Source: Brevundimonas sp. (lineage in GTDB: Bacteria > Pseudomonadota > Alphaproteobacteria > Caulobacterales > Caulobacteraceae). Taken from it: 64,000 bases of DNA. Of the stretch, positions 8,465-16,674 are shown one piece after another. Location: contig NZ_JAQSDK010000014.1 in the NCBI RefSeq assembly GCF_029945885.1, positions 1 to 64,000 of the forward strand, given 5' to 3'. The notes beneath the pieces are model-generated. The model did no database searches and was not told the origin of the DNA. It saw nothing but the letters and a program-made list of their open reading frames with translations. A program made the translations under genes and the position numbers. How positions within the stretch are numbered: the stretch's first letter is position 1; each line of letters opens with the position of its first letter.

Positions 8465-9450
8465 TAGGCGGCGTCCGTCGCCGGGGCGGGCGGGGTCGGA
8501 GCCAGGGCCCGGAAGGCCCGGGGGATAAAGCGGACTTTCGCCTCATGTCGCAGCAGCGTCGGTTCGCCGTCGATCACCGCCGGAATGCGAGAGCGGGACC
8601 GGACACTGGCGCTGCGGATCGCTGTCGTCCGTACCGACGGGTCCTGCCGCCAGCCGGTGAACAGGGCGTGGGCCGCCAAACGGACGGCCTGTCCGGCATC
8701 GACCGGGTTCATCGCCGCCGCCTCGAGCCCGGCATCGTCGCCGATGGCCCGGGAGATGGTCGGGCTGATCAGAACCAGGGCCTCGGTCTGGCGTCCGCTC
8801 GCGCCGTCCAGCGCATAGCGCAGCCGGCCGCTGAAGGCGCGCCGCAGGGCGCGCCGTGCATAGACCCAGGCCAGTTTCAGCTGGCCGGCACGGATCGCCT
8901 CGCGAGCGGGAGCCCACAGGGCCGCGGACCCGAGGATGGCCGCGCAATAGAAGGTGTGTCGGCTGTCAGCGTCGCTGATCTCGCCTCCGGCTATGTCCCG
9001 GACCGTTCCCTGTTCCAGCGCCAGGCGCAGGGCGGCCTTCCAGTCAGCGGTGTCATAGAGGGCGCGAGGCAGCATATTCATGGTTCCGCCCGGCAGGGGC
9101 GCGATCAGCGGTCCGTCGGGCCCGGCGCGTGAGGCGATGGTGCCGGCGGTCCCGTCGCCGGCGAGGACGATCAGGACATCCGGAGCGGAGGCCAGGGCCG
9201 CATCGACCCGGGCGTCGAAATCGTCATGGGTCAACTCGACGACCGAGGATTCGAAATCATAGTCCGCAAGGAGGCTGGTCGCTTCCGCTACGGCCTGGGC
9301 CCCGACGCCACCGGACAGGGGATTCACCAGCATGATCACACGCTTCAACGCGACATGGGCCGTCAAAGTCGGCAGGCCGGGGTTTGATCCGGTTCCGGCG
9401 CGTAAATCGGCGGCCAGGGCGGCCGTCGGATCGATCAAGGTTTCGCTCAT
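8464..9450 (-). CDS. Diacylglycerol/sphingosine kinase catalytic domain protein
   Basis: A 328-residue protein of the DAGK_cat family. It begins the domain with MLVNPLSGGVG (nucleotide-contacting NPxSG), then VLAGDGTAGTIAS with the GDGT signature, and PLPGGTMNMLPR with the PxGTxN motif. The C-terminal lobe continues with FYCAAILGSAALWAPARE and a late beta-rich segment IDGEP. The family phosphorylates lipids such as diacylglycerol or related alcohols. A minus-strand EcfG-type promoter ends only about 8 bp before the ATG, so the transcript may be nearly leaderless. The gene probably forms a two-gene stress operon with the metallophosphoesterase. Confidence 0.9.
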   Translation of the reverse strand: MSETLIDPTAALAADLRAGTGSNPGLPTLTAHVALKRVIMLVNPLSGGVGAQAVAEATSLLADYDFESSVVELTHDDFDARVDAALASAPDVLIVLAGDGTAGTIASRAGPDGPLIAPLPGGTMNMLPRALYDTADWKAALRLALEQGTVRDIAGGEISDADSRHTFYCAAILGSAALWAPAREAIRAGQLKLAWVYARRALRRAFSGRLRYALDGASGRQTEALVLISPTISRAIGDDAGLEAAAMNPVDAGQAVRLAAHALFTGWRQDPSVRTTAIRSASVRSRSRIPAVIDGEPTLLRHEAKVRFIPRAFRALAPTPPAPATDAA

Positions 9451-9458
9451 CAGGCCCG

Positions 9459-9483
9459 AACGCCCCGGCCGGAGTGATGTTCC
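9459..9483 (-). promoter_or_regulatory. EcfG/SigT-type general stress promoter (P3, minus strand)
   Basis: Read on the minus strand, GGAAC (9483-9479) and CGTT (9462-9459) are separated by exactly 16 nt. The position predicts transcription starting at or just before the ATG at 9450 of the DAGK-like gene, which suggests a leaderless or very short leader. Confidence 0.72.
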
Positions 9484-9508
9484 GGCCGGGTTGAATGCGG
9501 GATGAGGT

Positions 9509-9856
9509 TTACTTCTTCATCTCGTTGGCGGTGGTCTCGGCTCCGGCCTGCAGGGCATCCCCGGCCTTGGCCGCTGCCGCGCCGGCTTCCGCTGCCGCGT
9601 CATCAGCGGCGGCCGGAGCCTTGCCGATCAGGCCTCTGGCACCGTCCCACCCGCTGGTGATCCAGCCGTCAACGACCGCGCCACCGGCGGCCAGGGACTG
9701 TTCCTTGATGCCGAGAACCGCGGTCAGGGCACCGAACAACGCCAGCAGCGTAACCAGCAGGCCGACGATCGGCATGCCGGAACGCTTGCGCGAACGGGCC
9801 CAAACCGGACTGGTTTCGCCGCCATCGGCCATTCTGACGGGTTGAGAAAATCGCAT
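9509..9856 (-). CDS. Hypothetical single-pass membrane protein
   Basis: A 115-residue protein. A positively charged N-terminus (ARSRKRSG) precedes one membrane helix (about residues 28-49, MPIVGLLVTLLALFGALTAVLG), followed by an alanine-rich, helical C-terminal half (AADDAAAEAGAAAAKAGDAL). I do not recognise the family. The ATG at 9856 is preceded by AGGGGG at good spacing; a second ATG eight codons in is possible. It stands in the same direction as, and 58 bp upstream of, the DAGK-like gene inside the stress cluster, but no GGAAC/CGTT pair was found at its own start. Confidence 0.65.
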   Translation of the reverse strand: MRFSQPVRMADGGETSPVWARSRKRSGMPIVGLLVTLLALFGALTAVLGIKEQSLAAGGAVVDGWITSGWDGARGLIGKAPAAADDAAAEAGAAAAKAGDALQAGAETTANEMKK

Positions 9857-9961
9857 GAAAGCCCCCTAATCGTCCTGTGGATCCGGACCGCACCCCCTGC
9901 GCGACCGCACAAATCCACTGGATCCAAAGCCTAATACAGCCTTGAAGTGGATAATAGCGCG

Positions 9962-9986
9962 GGAACCGTCATGACAATCCAGCGTT
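9962..9986 (+). promoter_or_regulatory. EcfG/SigT-type general stress promoter (P4)
   Basis: Perfect GGAAC at 9962-9966 and CGTT at 9983-9986 with a 16-nt spacer, 42 bp before the start of the glycine-zipper lipoprotein gene. Confidence 0.8.
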
Positions 9987-10028
9987 CTCCCCCACGGGGC
10001 GAACCCTTAAGGGATGAAGGACATCAAT

Positions 10029-10367
10029 ATGAACAAGGCACTTATCGCGATTGCAGCCGCCGGCCTGATGGCCACCGCCTGCGCCAGTGATCCGTACGGT
10101 AACAACGAAACCCTGCGCCAGGGCACCATCGGTGCCGGTATCGGTGCCGTCGCCGGGGCGATCATCGGCAACAACGTTGGCGACGGTAACGCCGGACGTG
10201 GCGCGGCCATCGGGGCTGTGGTCGGCGGCGCGGCGGGTGCTATCCGCGGCTCGCAGCAGGATCGCAACAACCAGCAGCGCTACCAGGACGCCCAGGGCCG
10301 CTACTACTACTGCTACGATAACCGTCAGACTGAATGTTATTGGGAAAACGGTCAGCGTCGCTACTAG
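10029..10367 (+). CDS. Glycine-zipper lipoprotein
   Basis: A 112-residue predicted lipoprotein. A short signal peptide ends MATAC, with the lipidated Cys near residue 19. A glycine-zipper segment (GTIGAGIGAVAGAIIGNN..GRGAAIGAVVGGAAG) follows, as in Rick_17kDa/SlyB-like outer-membrane lipoproteins. The C-terminus is rich in Tyr, Gln and Arg and holds two Cys (YYYCYD, TECYWE) that could form a disulfide. The ATG at 10029 has AAGGA seven bases upstream; the in-frame ATG at 10014 has none. It is predicted to be induced by the EcfG-type promoter upstream and ends at a terminator. Confidence 0.85.
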   Translation: MNKALIAIAAAGLMATACASDPYGNNETLRQGTIGAGIGAVAGAIIGNNVGDGNAGRGAAIGAVVGGAAGAIRGSQQDRNNQQRYQDAQGRYYYCYDNRQTECYWENGQRRY

Positions 10368-10407
10368 GCGAGACCATACTGGACCGGGTCTGACCCGGTC
10401 CGGTAAC

Positions 10408-10441
10408 GGGGCGGTTCGTCATGTGGCGGACCGCCCTTTTT
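10408..10441 (+). terminator. Rho-independent terminator after glycine-zipper gene
   Basis: A GGGCGGT (10408-10414)/ACCGCCC (10430-10436) stem is followed by five T residues. A second perfect palindrome, GGACCGGGTC/GACCCGGTCC at 10381-10401, lies just before it. Confidence 0.8.
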
Positions 10442-10487
10442 GCGTGCGGGTCCTGCCGGGGAGGCGGGGTTGCCCTGGAGGACTGAG

Positions 10488-10943
10488 ATGAAACGGACAG
10501 CATTGATCGCGGTGACGGCGGGGCTGGCGCTGTCCGGGTGCGGGCTGGGTGCGGGCATGTTCGGGAGCCGCGAGGCCCTGGTGGCGGTGCCGGCGACCTG
10601 TGTGCCGCAGCGGTTCGAGATCTATTTCGCCGACAGCGAGGCCCGGCTGACCGAGTCCGCGCGTCAGGCCATCGGCGCCACCGCCGCCCAGCTGCGGGAT
10701 TGCGACATCCAGCGCGTGCAGGTGGTCGGCCTGTCCGATGCCCGGGGTGGCGGGGCGGCCAACCAGAGCCTGTCCGAGCGCCGCGCGATGGCGGTCGCCG
10801 ATGCGCTGAAGGCCGCCGGCTGGCCGGTTCCGGTCTTCGCGGTCGAGGGCGTGGGTGAGGCCGGGGCCGTGACCGACACCGGGGCCCGCGAACCGATGCG
10901 CCGTCGTACCGAGGTTCTGGTCGAGGCCGCGCCGCGACGCTGA
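10488..10943 (+). CDS. OmpA-family peptidoglycan-associated lipoprotein
   Basis: A 151-residue protein. The signal peptide ends in the lipobox LSGC (Cys18). The rest is one OmpA C-terminal-like domain: RFEIYFADSEARLTESARQAI, VQVVGLSDARGGGAANQSLSERRA and RRRTEVLVEA, the segments that bind diaminopimelate in peptidoglycan. It lacks a beta-barrel, so it is a Pal-like tether between outer membrane and cell wall, shorter than Pal itself and not in a tol cluster. The start at 10488 follows GGAGGA at 10477-10482. It may be co-transcribed with the DsbD-like gene 65 bp downstream. Confidence 0.88.
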   Translation: MKRTALIAVTAGLALSGCGLGAGMFGSREALVAVPATCVPQRFEIYFADSEARLTESARQAIGATAAQLRDCDIQRVQVVGLSDARGGGAANQSLSERRAMAVADALKAAGWPVPVFAVEGVGEAGAVTDTGAREPMRRRTEVLVEAAPRR

Positions 10944-11008
10944 GACCGGTGGCCCCGACCCCGGGGCTTGGCTAAGGTCGCCGCTGTTTCGGCCGCCGGA
11001 TATTCGCC

Positions 11009-13156
11009 TTGCGCAGACTGACCTTCTTGCTGACCGGCCTGCTGCTGGCCCTGAGCGCCCTGCCGGTTGCGGCCCGGGCGGTAGCGGGCCCGCAGTCGAC
11101 GCCCCGGATCGAGGCCGAACTGGTGGCGATGTCGGCCTGGGCCGCGCCCGGATCGACGGCCGTGGTCGCCGTGCGCCAGACGATCGCCCCCGGCTGGCAT
11201 ACCTACTGGCGCAACCCGGGCGACTCCGGCGGGGCCCCCACCCTGAACTGGATCCTGCCACCGGACGTGACCGCCGGTGCGGTGGTCTGGCCCCTGCCCG
11301 GCCGCCAGCCGCTGCTGGGGCTGATGAATTACGGGTATGCGGGCGAGACATATCTGCCGGTACCGGTACAAATTCCGCCGACGGCCCGGCCGGGAACCAC
11401 CCTGCCCCTGTCGGTCAAGGTCCTGATCCTGGTGTGCAGCGCCGAGATGTGCGTGCCGGACGAAATGACCCTGGGGCTGAACCTGCCGATCCGTGAGGGG
11501 GCGGCCCCGCTGTCGCCGCGCGTCGGCGCGCCGATCCGCACAATACTCGACAGTGCCCCCCGGCCCGCTGGGATCACCGCCCGCGTCAGCCTGGCCGACG
11601 GGGTCCTGACCCTGTCGGCCCGGGACGGCCCGCTGGCCGAAATCGCCGATGGGCCGGCCTATTTCTTCCCCTATCGCAGCGATCTGATCCTGCACCCGGC
11701 TGTCCAGACCGGGGAGCGGGGTGCCGAGGGCCTGACCCTGAAACTGCAGCCGGCCGGGGACCGGGTCGCCGCCGGGCTGGACGGCCCGGTCGAGGGGGTG
11801 CTGGCCACGGCGGCCGGGGCCTTTGAAATCCGGGCCGAGCCTGGCCCGCCCTTGCCGGGCACGACCGGGGCCGGGGCCCTGCCGCCGATCGACGACAGCC
11901 CGACGACGACCGGGGCGCTGGTCGTGGTCCAGGCCCTGCTGTTCGCCCTGCTCGGCGGGCTCATCCTCAATCTGATGCCCTGCGTCTTCCCGATCCTGGC
12001 CATGAAGGCGGCGGCCCTGTCAGCCTCGGCCCATGACCCGGTCGAGGCGCGGCGCGACGGCCTGGCCTTCCTCGCCGGGGTCCTGGTGAGCTTTGTCGCC
12101 CTGGCCGCGGCCATGCTGGTGCTGCGGGCCCTGGGCGAGTCGGTCGGCTGGGGGTTTCAGCTGCAGTCCCCGGCGGTAATCGCCGGTCTGGCGTTGCTGA
12201 TGCTGGCCGTCGGCCTGAACCTGTCCGGCGTCTTTCATGTCGGGGCGGGTCTGCAGGGCGTGGGGTCGGGGCCGCTGGCGCGCCTGCCCGGCGGGCTGGG
12301 GGCCTTCTTTACCGGGGTGCTGGCCGTGGTGGTCGCGGCCCCCTGCACCGCTCCCTTCATGGCCTTTGCCCTTGGGGCGGCCCTGCTGATGCCCTGGCCG
12401 CTGGCTTTGGCAGTGTTTCTGGCCCTGGGTCTGGGCCTGGCCCTGCCCTATGTGGCGGTCAGCCTGTCGCCGGCCCTGCTGGGCAAACTGCCCCCTCCGG
12501 GACCGTGGATGGAGCGGCTCAAGGGGCTGCTGGCCTTCCCCATGTATGCGACGGCCCTGTGGCTGGCCTGGGTGTTCAGCCGGCAGACCGGGGCCGAGGC
12601 CCTGGGGCTGTTGTTCGCGGCCGGCGTGCTGCTGGCGCTGGGGGTCTGGCTGGTCGGCACGGGTCAGGGCGAGCGGACCCCGGGCGTGACCCGCCGCCTG
12701 TATCTGGCCGTCGGCGTGGTCGTCCTGGCCCTGGCCGGGGCCACGGCCCTGCTGGCATCGGTAATCCCGGCAGAGATGGCGGTGACCCGGCCCGGCGGGG
12801 CCTCGTCCGGACCGGTCTCGACGCCCTGGTCCGCGGCCGCCGTTGCGGCGGCGCGGGCCGAGGGCAAGCCGGTTCTGGTCAATCTGACCGCCGACTGGTG
12901 CGTGAGCTGCAAGATCAATGAACGGGTGGCGCTGAGCTCAGCGCGGGTGGCGGCGGCGCTGGAGGCGACGGGGACCGTCTATCTGGTCGGGGACTGGACC
13001 CGGCGCGATGACGCCATCACCGCTGAACTGGCGCGCCACGGGCGCTCGGGCGTGCCCCTGTATCTGTATTACGCCCCCGGACAGGTCGAGCCGCGCCTCC
13101 TGCCGCAACTGCTGACCGAGGGGGTGGTGGTGGAGGCGTTGAAGGATCGTCGCTGA
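11009..13156 (+). CDS. DsbD/ScsB-like thiol:disulfide interchange protein
   Basis: A 715-residue protein with three parts. After a signal sequence, a periplasmic N-terminal domain (about residues 25-290) contains GWHTYWRNPGDSGGAP and an LVCSAEMCVPDE Cys pair. The central membrane domain has about eight helices with the paired cysteine motifs NLMPCVFPILAMKA and APCTAPFMAFA. The C-terminal thioredoxin-like domain carries WCVSCK (Cys631 and Cys634). The chain moves electrons from cytosolic thioredoxin across the membrane to periplasmic dithiol proteins. The N-terminal domain resembles ScsB more than E. coli DsbD. The start is a TTG with a weak GGA upstream; no ATG precedes the signal peptide. 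Confidence 0.9.
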   Translation: MRRLTFLLTGLLLALSALPVAARAVAGPQSTPRIEAELVAMSAWAAPGSTAVVAVRQTIAPGWHTYWRNPGDSGGAPTLNWILPPDVTAGAVVWPLPGRQPLLGLMNYGYAGETYLPVPVQIPPTARPGTTLPLSVKVLILVCSAEMCVPDEMTLGLNLPIREGAAPLSPRVGAPIRTILDSAPRPAGITARVSLADGVLTLSARDGPLAEIADGPAYFFPYRSDLILHPAVQTGERGAEGLTLKLQPAGDRVAAGLDGPVEGVLATAAGAFEIRAEPGPPLPGTTGAGALPPIDDSPTTTGALVVVQALLFALLGGLILNLMPCVFPILAMKAAALSASAHDPVEARRDGLAFLAGVLVSFVALAAAMLVLRALGESVGWGFQLQSPAVIAGLALLMLAVGLNLSGVFHVGAGLQGVGSGPLARLPGGLGAFFTGVLAVVVAAPCTAPFMAFALGAALLMPWPLALAVFLALGLGLALPYVAVSLSPALLGKLPPPGPWMERLKGLLAFPMYATALWLAWVFSRQTGAEALGLLFAAGVLLALGVWLVGTGQGERTPGVTRRLYLAVGVVVLALAGATALLASVIPAEMAVTRPGGASSGPVSTPWSAAAVAAARAEGKPVLVNLTADWCVSCKINERVALSSARVAAALEATGTVYLVGDWTRRDDAITAELARHGRSGVPLYLYYAPGQVEPRLLPQLLTEGVVVEALKDRR

Positions 13157-13179
13157 ACCCTCTCCCACTGGGAGAGGGT
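13157..13179. repeat. Perfect inverted repeat between convergent genes
   Basis: ACCCTCTCCC (13157-13166) and GGGAGAGGGT (13170-13179) form a 10-bp stem with a 3-nt loop. There is no T-run. It occupies the gap between two convergent genes and may work as a bidirectional transcription block, or be a copy of a dispersed palindromic repeat. Confidence 0.7.
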
Positions 13180-13186
13180 GTCAACG

Positions 13187-13663
13187 TCACGCTTCCGGCT
13201 GGGGCGGGGCGGTGATGACCTCGACATTGTCGTTCAGCAGATAGGCGAGCTCGGACAGGGCGTCGGCGCGGGCCGGGGCGGTGGTGGCGGCCTCGAGGGC
13301 GGCGACCTTCTTCGGGATATCCTCGGCGATGCCGCGCAGGATGCATTTCAGATCGCCGTCGGTGCCGCGTTCGCGCAGGATGATATGGCCCTGCATGTCC
13401 AGATCGGCCAGTTCGGCGGCGCGGGCCTTGAAGCCGGAAAACACATCGCCGGTCATGAAGCCGGTCTGGTCGGCGACGCCGTCGGCGGCCCAGCCGTCGA
13501 CCATGGCCTTGAGCGTTCCCGAGCGGGCGACGATGTCGGCGAACAGGGGCTCGCCGGCGACCGAGACCGGCGCGTCGACCGCCGCCGGCGGCCGGGCCGC
13601 GGCCAGGGCGACGTCGGGATTGGTGAGCATCAGCATGGAAGCAATGGCGAGACCACAGGACAT
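13187..13663 (-). CDS. Hypothetical secreted protein
   Basis: A 158-residue protein with an N-terminal signal peptide (MSCGLAIASMLMLTNPDVALAAA). The mature part is mixed helical, with LFADIVARSGTLKAMVDGWAAD, DMQGHIILRERGTDGDLKCILRGIAEDIPKKV and a C-terminal LAYLLNDNVEVI. I recognise no catalytic motif. One Cys (DLKCIL) is present in the mature protein. The start at 13663 is set by the signal peptide and a GAGAGG upstream on the minus strand; longer in-frame starts would lie inside pgi. It is divergent from pgi with less than 100 bp between starts. Confidence 0.75.
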   Translation of the reverse strand: MSCGLAIASMLMLTNPDVALAAARPPAAVDAPVSVAGEPLFADIVARSGTLKAMVDGWAADGVADQTGFMTGDVFSGFKARAAELADLDMQGHIILRERGTDGDLKCILRGIAEDIPKKVAALEAATTAPARADALSELAYLLNDNVEVITAPPQPEA

Positions 13664-13760
13664 GGCAGACCTCTCGGGACGGAATTCGCGAATCAGCGGT
13701 TGAACCGGCTTACGCCTGACCCGTAAACGAGAGCTTGATTGCCGCCCGGAGACTGCTGAC

Positions 13761-15389
13761 ATGCCCGTGACATCGCCGCGCACCCAGGCCCTGACGAGGC
13801 TGGAAAACATCGCGCGTCTGGATGCGGACACGGCGATCCTGGAGCAGTTTGACGCCGATCCCTGGCGCGCGGCGCGCATGGGTCTGGAGGCGGCCGGCCT
13901 GTGGCTGGACCTGTCGAAACAGGGCTGGAGCCGCGAGGGGTTCGAGGCCTGTCTGGCCCTGGCCCAGGCCTGCGATCTGGAGGGCCGTCGCGCCGCCCTG
14001 TTCGCGGGTGAGGCGGTCAACGGCACCGAGGGTCGGGCGGTGCTGCATCCGGCCCTGCGGGCCGCCCCCGGCGCGGACTTTCACGCCTTGGGCGAGCCGG
14101 TCTCGGAAGAGGTCGCCACCGTGCGCGAAGCCATCGCCGCCTATGCCACGGCGGTCCGCAGCGGCAGCGAGGCCGGGGCGACGGGCAAGCCGTTCCGCGC
14201 CATCGTTCACATCGGCATCGGCGGGTCGGATCTGGGGCCGCGTCTGCTGTGGGACGCGCTGCGGCCGCTGGATCCGGCGATCGACCTGCGGTTCGTCGCC
14301 AATATCGACCCGCGCGACATGGCCGAGGCCCTGACCGGGCTGGATCCCGAGACCACCCTGGTGGTGGTGGTGTCCAAGACCTTCACCACCCAGGAGACCC
14401 TGGCCAATGCCGAACGGGCCCGGGCCTGGCTGGCCGCGGCCCTGCCCGAGGCCGGGCGTGAGCGCCATCTGGTCGGGGTGACGGCGGCCCCGGACAGGGC
14501 GGCGGCCTTCGGCTGTGGCCACACCTTCGGTTTCCGCGACTGGGTCGGCGGGCGGTATTCGCTGTGGTCGGCGGTCAGTCTGTCGGTGGCCGTGGCGGCG
14601 GGGCCCGAGGTTTTTGAACGGCTGCTGGCTGGGGCGGCGGAGATGGACGCCCATTTCCTCTCGGCCCCGCTGGCGCGCAATGCCCCGGTGATGCTGGCCC
14701 TGGCCCAGGTGTTCAATGTCGCCGGGATGAAGCGGCCGGCCCGGACCGTGGCCCCCTATGCCCACGCCCTGCGCCAGCTGCCGGCCTTCCTGCAGCAGCT
14801 GGAGATGGAGTCGAACGGCAAGGGGGTGCGCCGCGACGGCAGTCCGGTCGATACGCCGACCGGCCCGGTGGTGTTCGGCGAACCCGGCACCAACGGCCAG
14901 CACGCCTTCTTCCAGCAGATCCACCAGGGGCCCGGGGTGGTGCCGGCGGAGTTCATCATCGTGCGCCACACCGGCGAGACCGGTGACGGGATCGGCGACG
15001 CCCCCCTGTGGGCGAACGCCCTGGCCCAGGCCCAGGCCCTGATGGTCGGCAAGAGCGCGGCCACGGCCCGGGCCGAACTGCTGGCCGCCGGGGCCGATGC
15101 GGCCGAGGCCGACCGGCTGGCCCCGCACAAGGCCTTTCCCGGCAACCGGCCCTCGACCACGATCGTGATGGAGCGGCTGACGCCCGAGGCCCTGGGGGCC
15201 CTGCTGGCCCTGTATGAGCACAAGACCTTCGTCGAGGGGGTGATCTGGGACATCAACAGCTTCGACCAGTGGGGCGTCGAACTGGGCAAGGTGCTGGCGA
15301 CGGCGATCCTGAAGGATGTGAAGGCGGGGACGGCGTCGGCGGGGCTGGATCCGTCGACGGCGGGGTTGTTGAGGCGGCTGATCGGGTGA
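13761..15389 (+). CDS. pgi: Glucose-6-phosphate isomerase
   Basis: A 542-residue enzyme with full-length PGI sequence. Key segments are HIGIGGSDLGPRLLWDAL, VSKTFTTQET (sugar-phosphate binding), DWVGGRYSLWSAVSLS (signature 1 with GGRYS), the catalytic Glu in QQLEMESNGKG, and a C-terminal FDQWGVELGKVLA containing the signature-2 GVELGK. It interconverts glucose-6-phosphate and fructose-6-phosphate in the cytosol, which in Caulobacterales mainly serves gluconeogenesis and the Entner-Doudoroff route. The ATG at 13761 is the first in frame. It appears monocistronic. Confidence 0.97.
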   Translation: MPVTSPRTQALTRLENIARLDADTAILEQFDADPWRAARMGLEAAGLWLDLSKQGWSREGFEACLALAQACDLEGRRAALFAGEAVNGTEGRAVLHPALRAAPGADFHALGEPVSEEVATVREAIAAYATAVRSGSEAGATGKPFRAIVHIGIGGSDLGPRLLWDALRPLDPAIDLRFVANIDPRDMAEALTGLDPETTLVVVVSKTFTTQETLANAERARAWLAAALPEAGRERHLVGVTAAPDRAAAFGCGHTFGFRDWVGGRYSLWSAVSLSVAVAAGPEVFERLLAGAAEMDAHFLSAPLARNAPVMLALAQVFNVAGMKRPARTVAPYAHALRQLPAFLQQLEMESNGKGVRRDGSPVDTPTGPVVFGEPGTNGQHAFFQQIHQGPGVVPAEFIIVRHTGETGDGIGDAPLWANALAQAQALMVGKSAATARAELLAAGADAAEADRLAPHKAFPGNRPSTTIVMERLTPEALGALLALYEHKTFVEGVIWDINSFDQWGVELGKVLATAILKDVKAGTASAGLDPSTAGLLRRLIG

Positions 15390-15456
15390 GGGGGATGGGG
15401 CGCGGACTTTTCGCCATGGGTGGTAGTCGGACGCTGCGTTCGGTAGCTTCCGCCGG

Positions 15457-15744
15457 ATGACCGAGCCAAAGATAGTGCTGGAACTGCCCATGTCGGATGC
15501 AGCATTGCTCCCGGCATTCGTGGAGAGGTGCCTTGCCGAGAATGTATCCCTGATCGCAGTGATCGGAGAAGGGTGTGAAGGCATCGAAGACGAGATCGAC
15601 TGGCTAATCGTTGGCGACGGCTCGGACCCCAGCCGATTTATCACCACGTCCAGCCACCCCGGCGAGACTCTCGATCAGGTCGTCGAGTTCGCGACAGCGT
15701 GGCGGGTGACTGCTGACGGCCCCACGCAGATCATCCGCATTTGA
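15457..15744 (+). CDS. Hypothetical small acidic protein
   Basis: A 95-residue acidic protein: a short alpha/beta pattern with VLELPMSDAALLPAFVERCLAEN, then VSLIAVIGEGCEGIEDEIDWLIVGDG and an amphipathic ETLDQVVEFATAW. I do not recognise the family with certainty; the text resembles small cytosolic immunity-like or DUF7684-like proteins. It has no signal peptide or membrane segment. Its codon use is slightly less GC-biased than pgi upstream. Its 3' end overlaps the extended reading of the minus-strand pseudogene that follows. The combination looks like a small accessory locus. Confidence 0.6.
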   Translation: MTEPKIVLELPMSDAALLPAFVERCLAENVSLIAVIGEGCEGIEDEIDWLIVGDGSDPSRFITTSSHPGETLDQVVEFATAWRVTADGPTQIIRI

Positions 15745-16055
15745 AGGTCCGCTTTGGGGTGGTTAGCGGCGTTGAGCGACCACGAGCCAGCAGGGATGAT
15801 ATGCCCTGAGATAACCGCCCAGAAAGTGACAGGTTCGCCCGAGAGGTGAATTTTCCACGTGCTATTGCTGTCTACAAACCGCGCGAGGTGCGGAAGTATC
15901 TCATCGAGCGTCTGCTCCCACGCATCGCCATAGGGATCGGACTAGTTCGGATCGTGCCCGAATACGTCCAGCTTCCAGCCTGCACCGCCTTCACGACCAA
16001 ACAACACCTCGCGCACGTCTGGTCGAAACGAACTGCCAGAGTAGATAGTGTCCAT
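15675..16055 (-). pseudogene. Amber-interrupted hypothetical gene
   Basis: On the minus strand an ATG at 16055 opens a frame reading MDTIYSGSSFRPDVREVLFG, then GWKLDVFGHDPN, and stops at a TAG at 15944-15942. The same frame continues directly with clearly protein-like text (SDPYGDAWEQTLDEILPHL.., STWKIHLSGEPVTFWAVISGH) to a TGA at 15677-15675. The join SDPYGDAWEQ after FGHDPN reads as one protein, so a point nonsense mutation is the simplest explanation. The last 30 or so codons overlap the convergent gene and may not be original. Family unknown. A sequencing error at one base would be an alternative. Confidence 0.55.
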
Positions 16056-16149
16056 CCGTTGTGCCTCTCCCGAACACGGAGCATTGCAGCGCGCTCGAAC
16101 GTTCGCAACGGGTGGATAGCGGCTAGTCAACACGCACAAAGACCCGGTC

Positions 16150-16560
16150 ACCTTGTCATCCCGGAGGCCGCGAAGCGGCGATCCGGGACGGCCTGCCTCC
16201 GCTGCTCGGGGCCTCCCGGAAATCGCGGCGCGATTGTCCGGGAGACGGGTGCCGTCCTGCGGGAGCCTGACCTGTCTCCCGGACAGCGGCTGACGCCGCT
16301 TCCGGGAGGATCGGATTGGGGTGGTCAAGCGTCCCGGATAGCGCCTTTGGCGCTTCCGGGATGACAAGGGGGCACTGGTGTCGTGCGGCGCGTTCTCTTC
16401 CAAGACCCGTCATCCTCGGGCTTGTCCCGAGGACCCATTGCGGGGCCTTGCGGGCGGTGGATGTCTCGCGGGGGTATCATCCGGGCCCTGATCCGACGCT
16501 CCAGCCGCTGACCCATGGGTCCTCGGGCCAAGCCCGAGGATGACGGGATGGAAGGTTTGT
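16150..16560. repeat. Mosaic of dispersed palindromic intergenic repeats
   Basis: This gene-free stretch is built of inverted repeat units. Arms at 16150-16191 and 16329-16370 share the core TTGTCATCCCGGA and CGGGAC in inverted orientation, each with its own small hairpin (CCGCGAAGCGG; GCGCCTTTGGCGC). A second pair at 16406-16439 and 16514-16547 (GTCATCCTCGGGCTTG and its complement) has 34-nt arms with about two mismatches around a 74-bp core. Another GTCATCCCGG start is at 16559. The units resemble the mobile palindromic repeats common between genes in alphaproteobacteria. ORFs called across it are repeat artefacts. Confidence 0.75.
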
Positions 16561-16586
16561 CATCCCGGATGGCGAACACCATGAAA

Positions 16587-16616
16587 AAGGCGGCCCCCGT
16601 TTCCGGGGGCCGCCTT
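16587..16616 (-). terminator. Rho-independent terminator for the glycine-zipper repeat protein gene
   Basis: A 13-bp perfect stem (AAGGCGGCCCCCG with its complement) has a 4-nt loop. On the minus strand it is followed by a T-run (CCTTTTTC), about 60 bp after the stop of the 16675-17226 gene. Confidence 0.88.
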
Positions 16617-16674
16617 CTCGCCCGTCCGATCAAAGGCGACGCGACCGGACGTATGGGGTCAGACCCGTAGCGCT

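Noticed and set aside
13710..15647. 645-codon minus-strand frame opposite pgi
   Set aside because: pgi has all its signatures; the reverse frame is rich in Arg, Gln and Gly with no recognisable domain.
15846..16364. 172-codon plus-strand frame in the repeat block
   Set aside because: It runs through palindromic repeats and opposite the amber-split pseudogene, without protein-like features.
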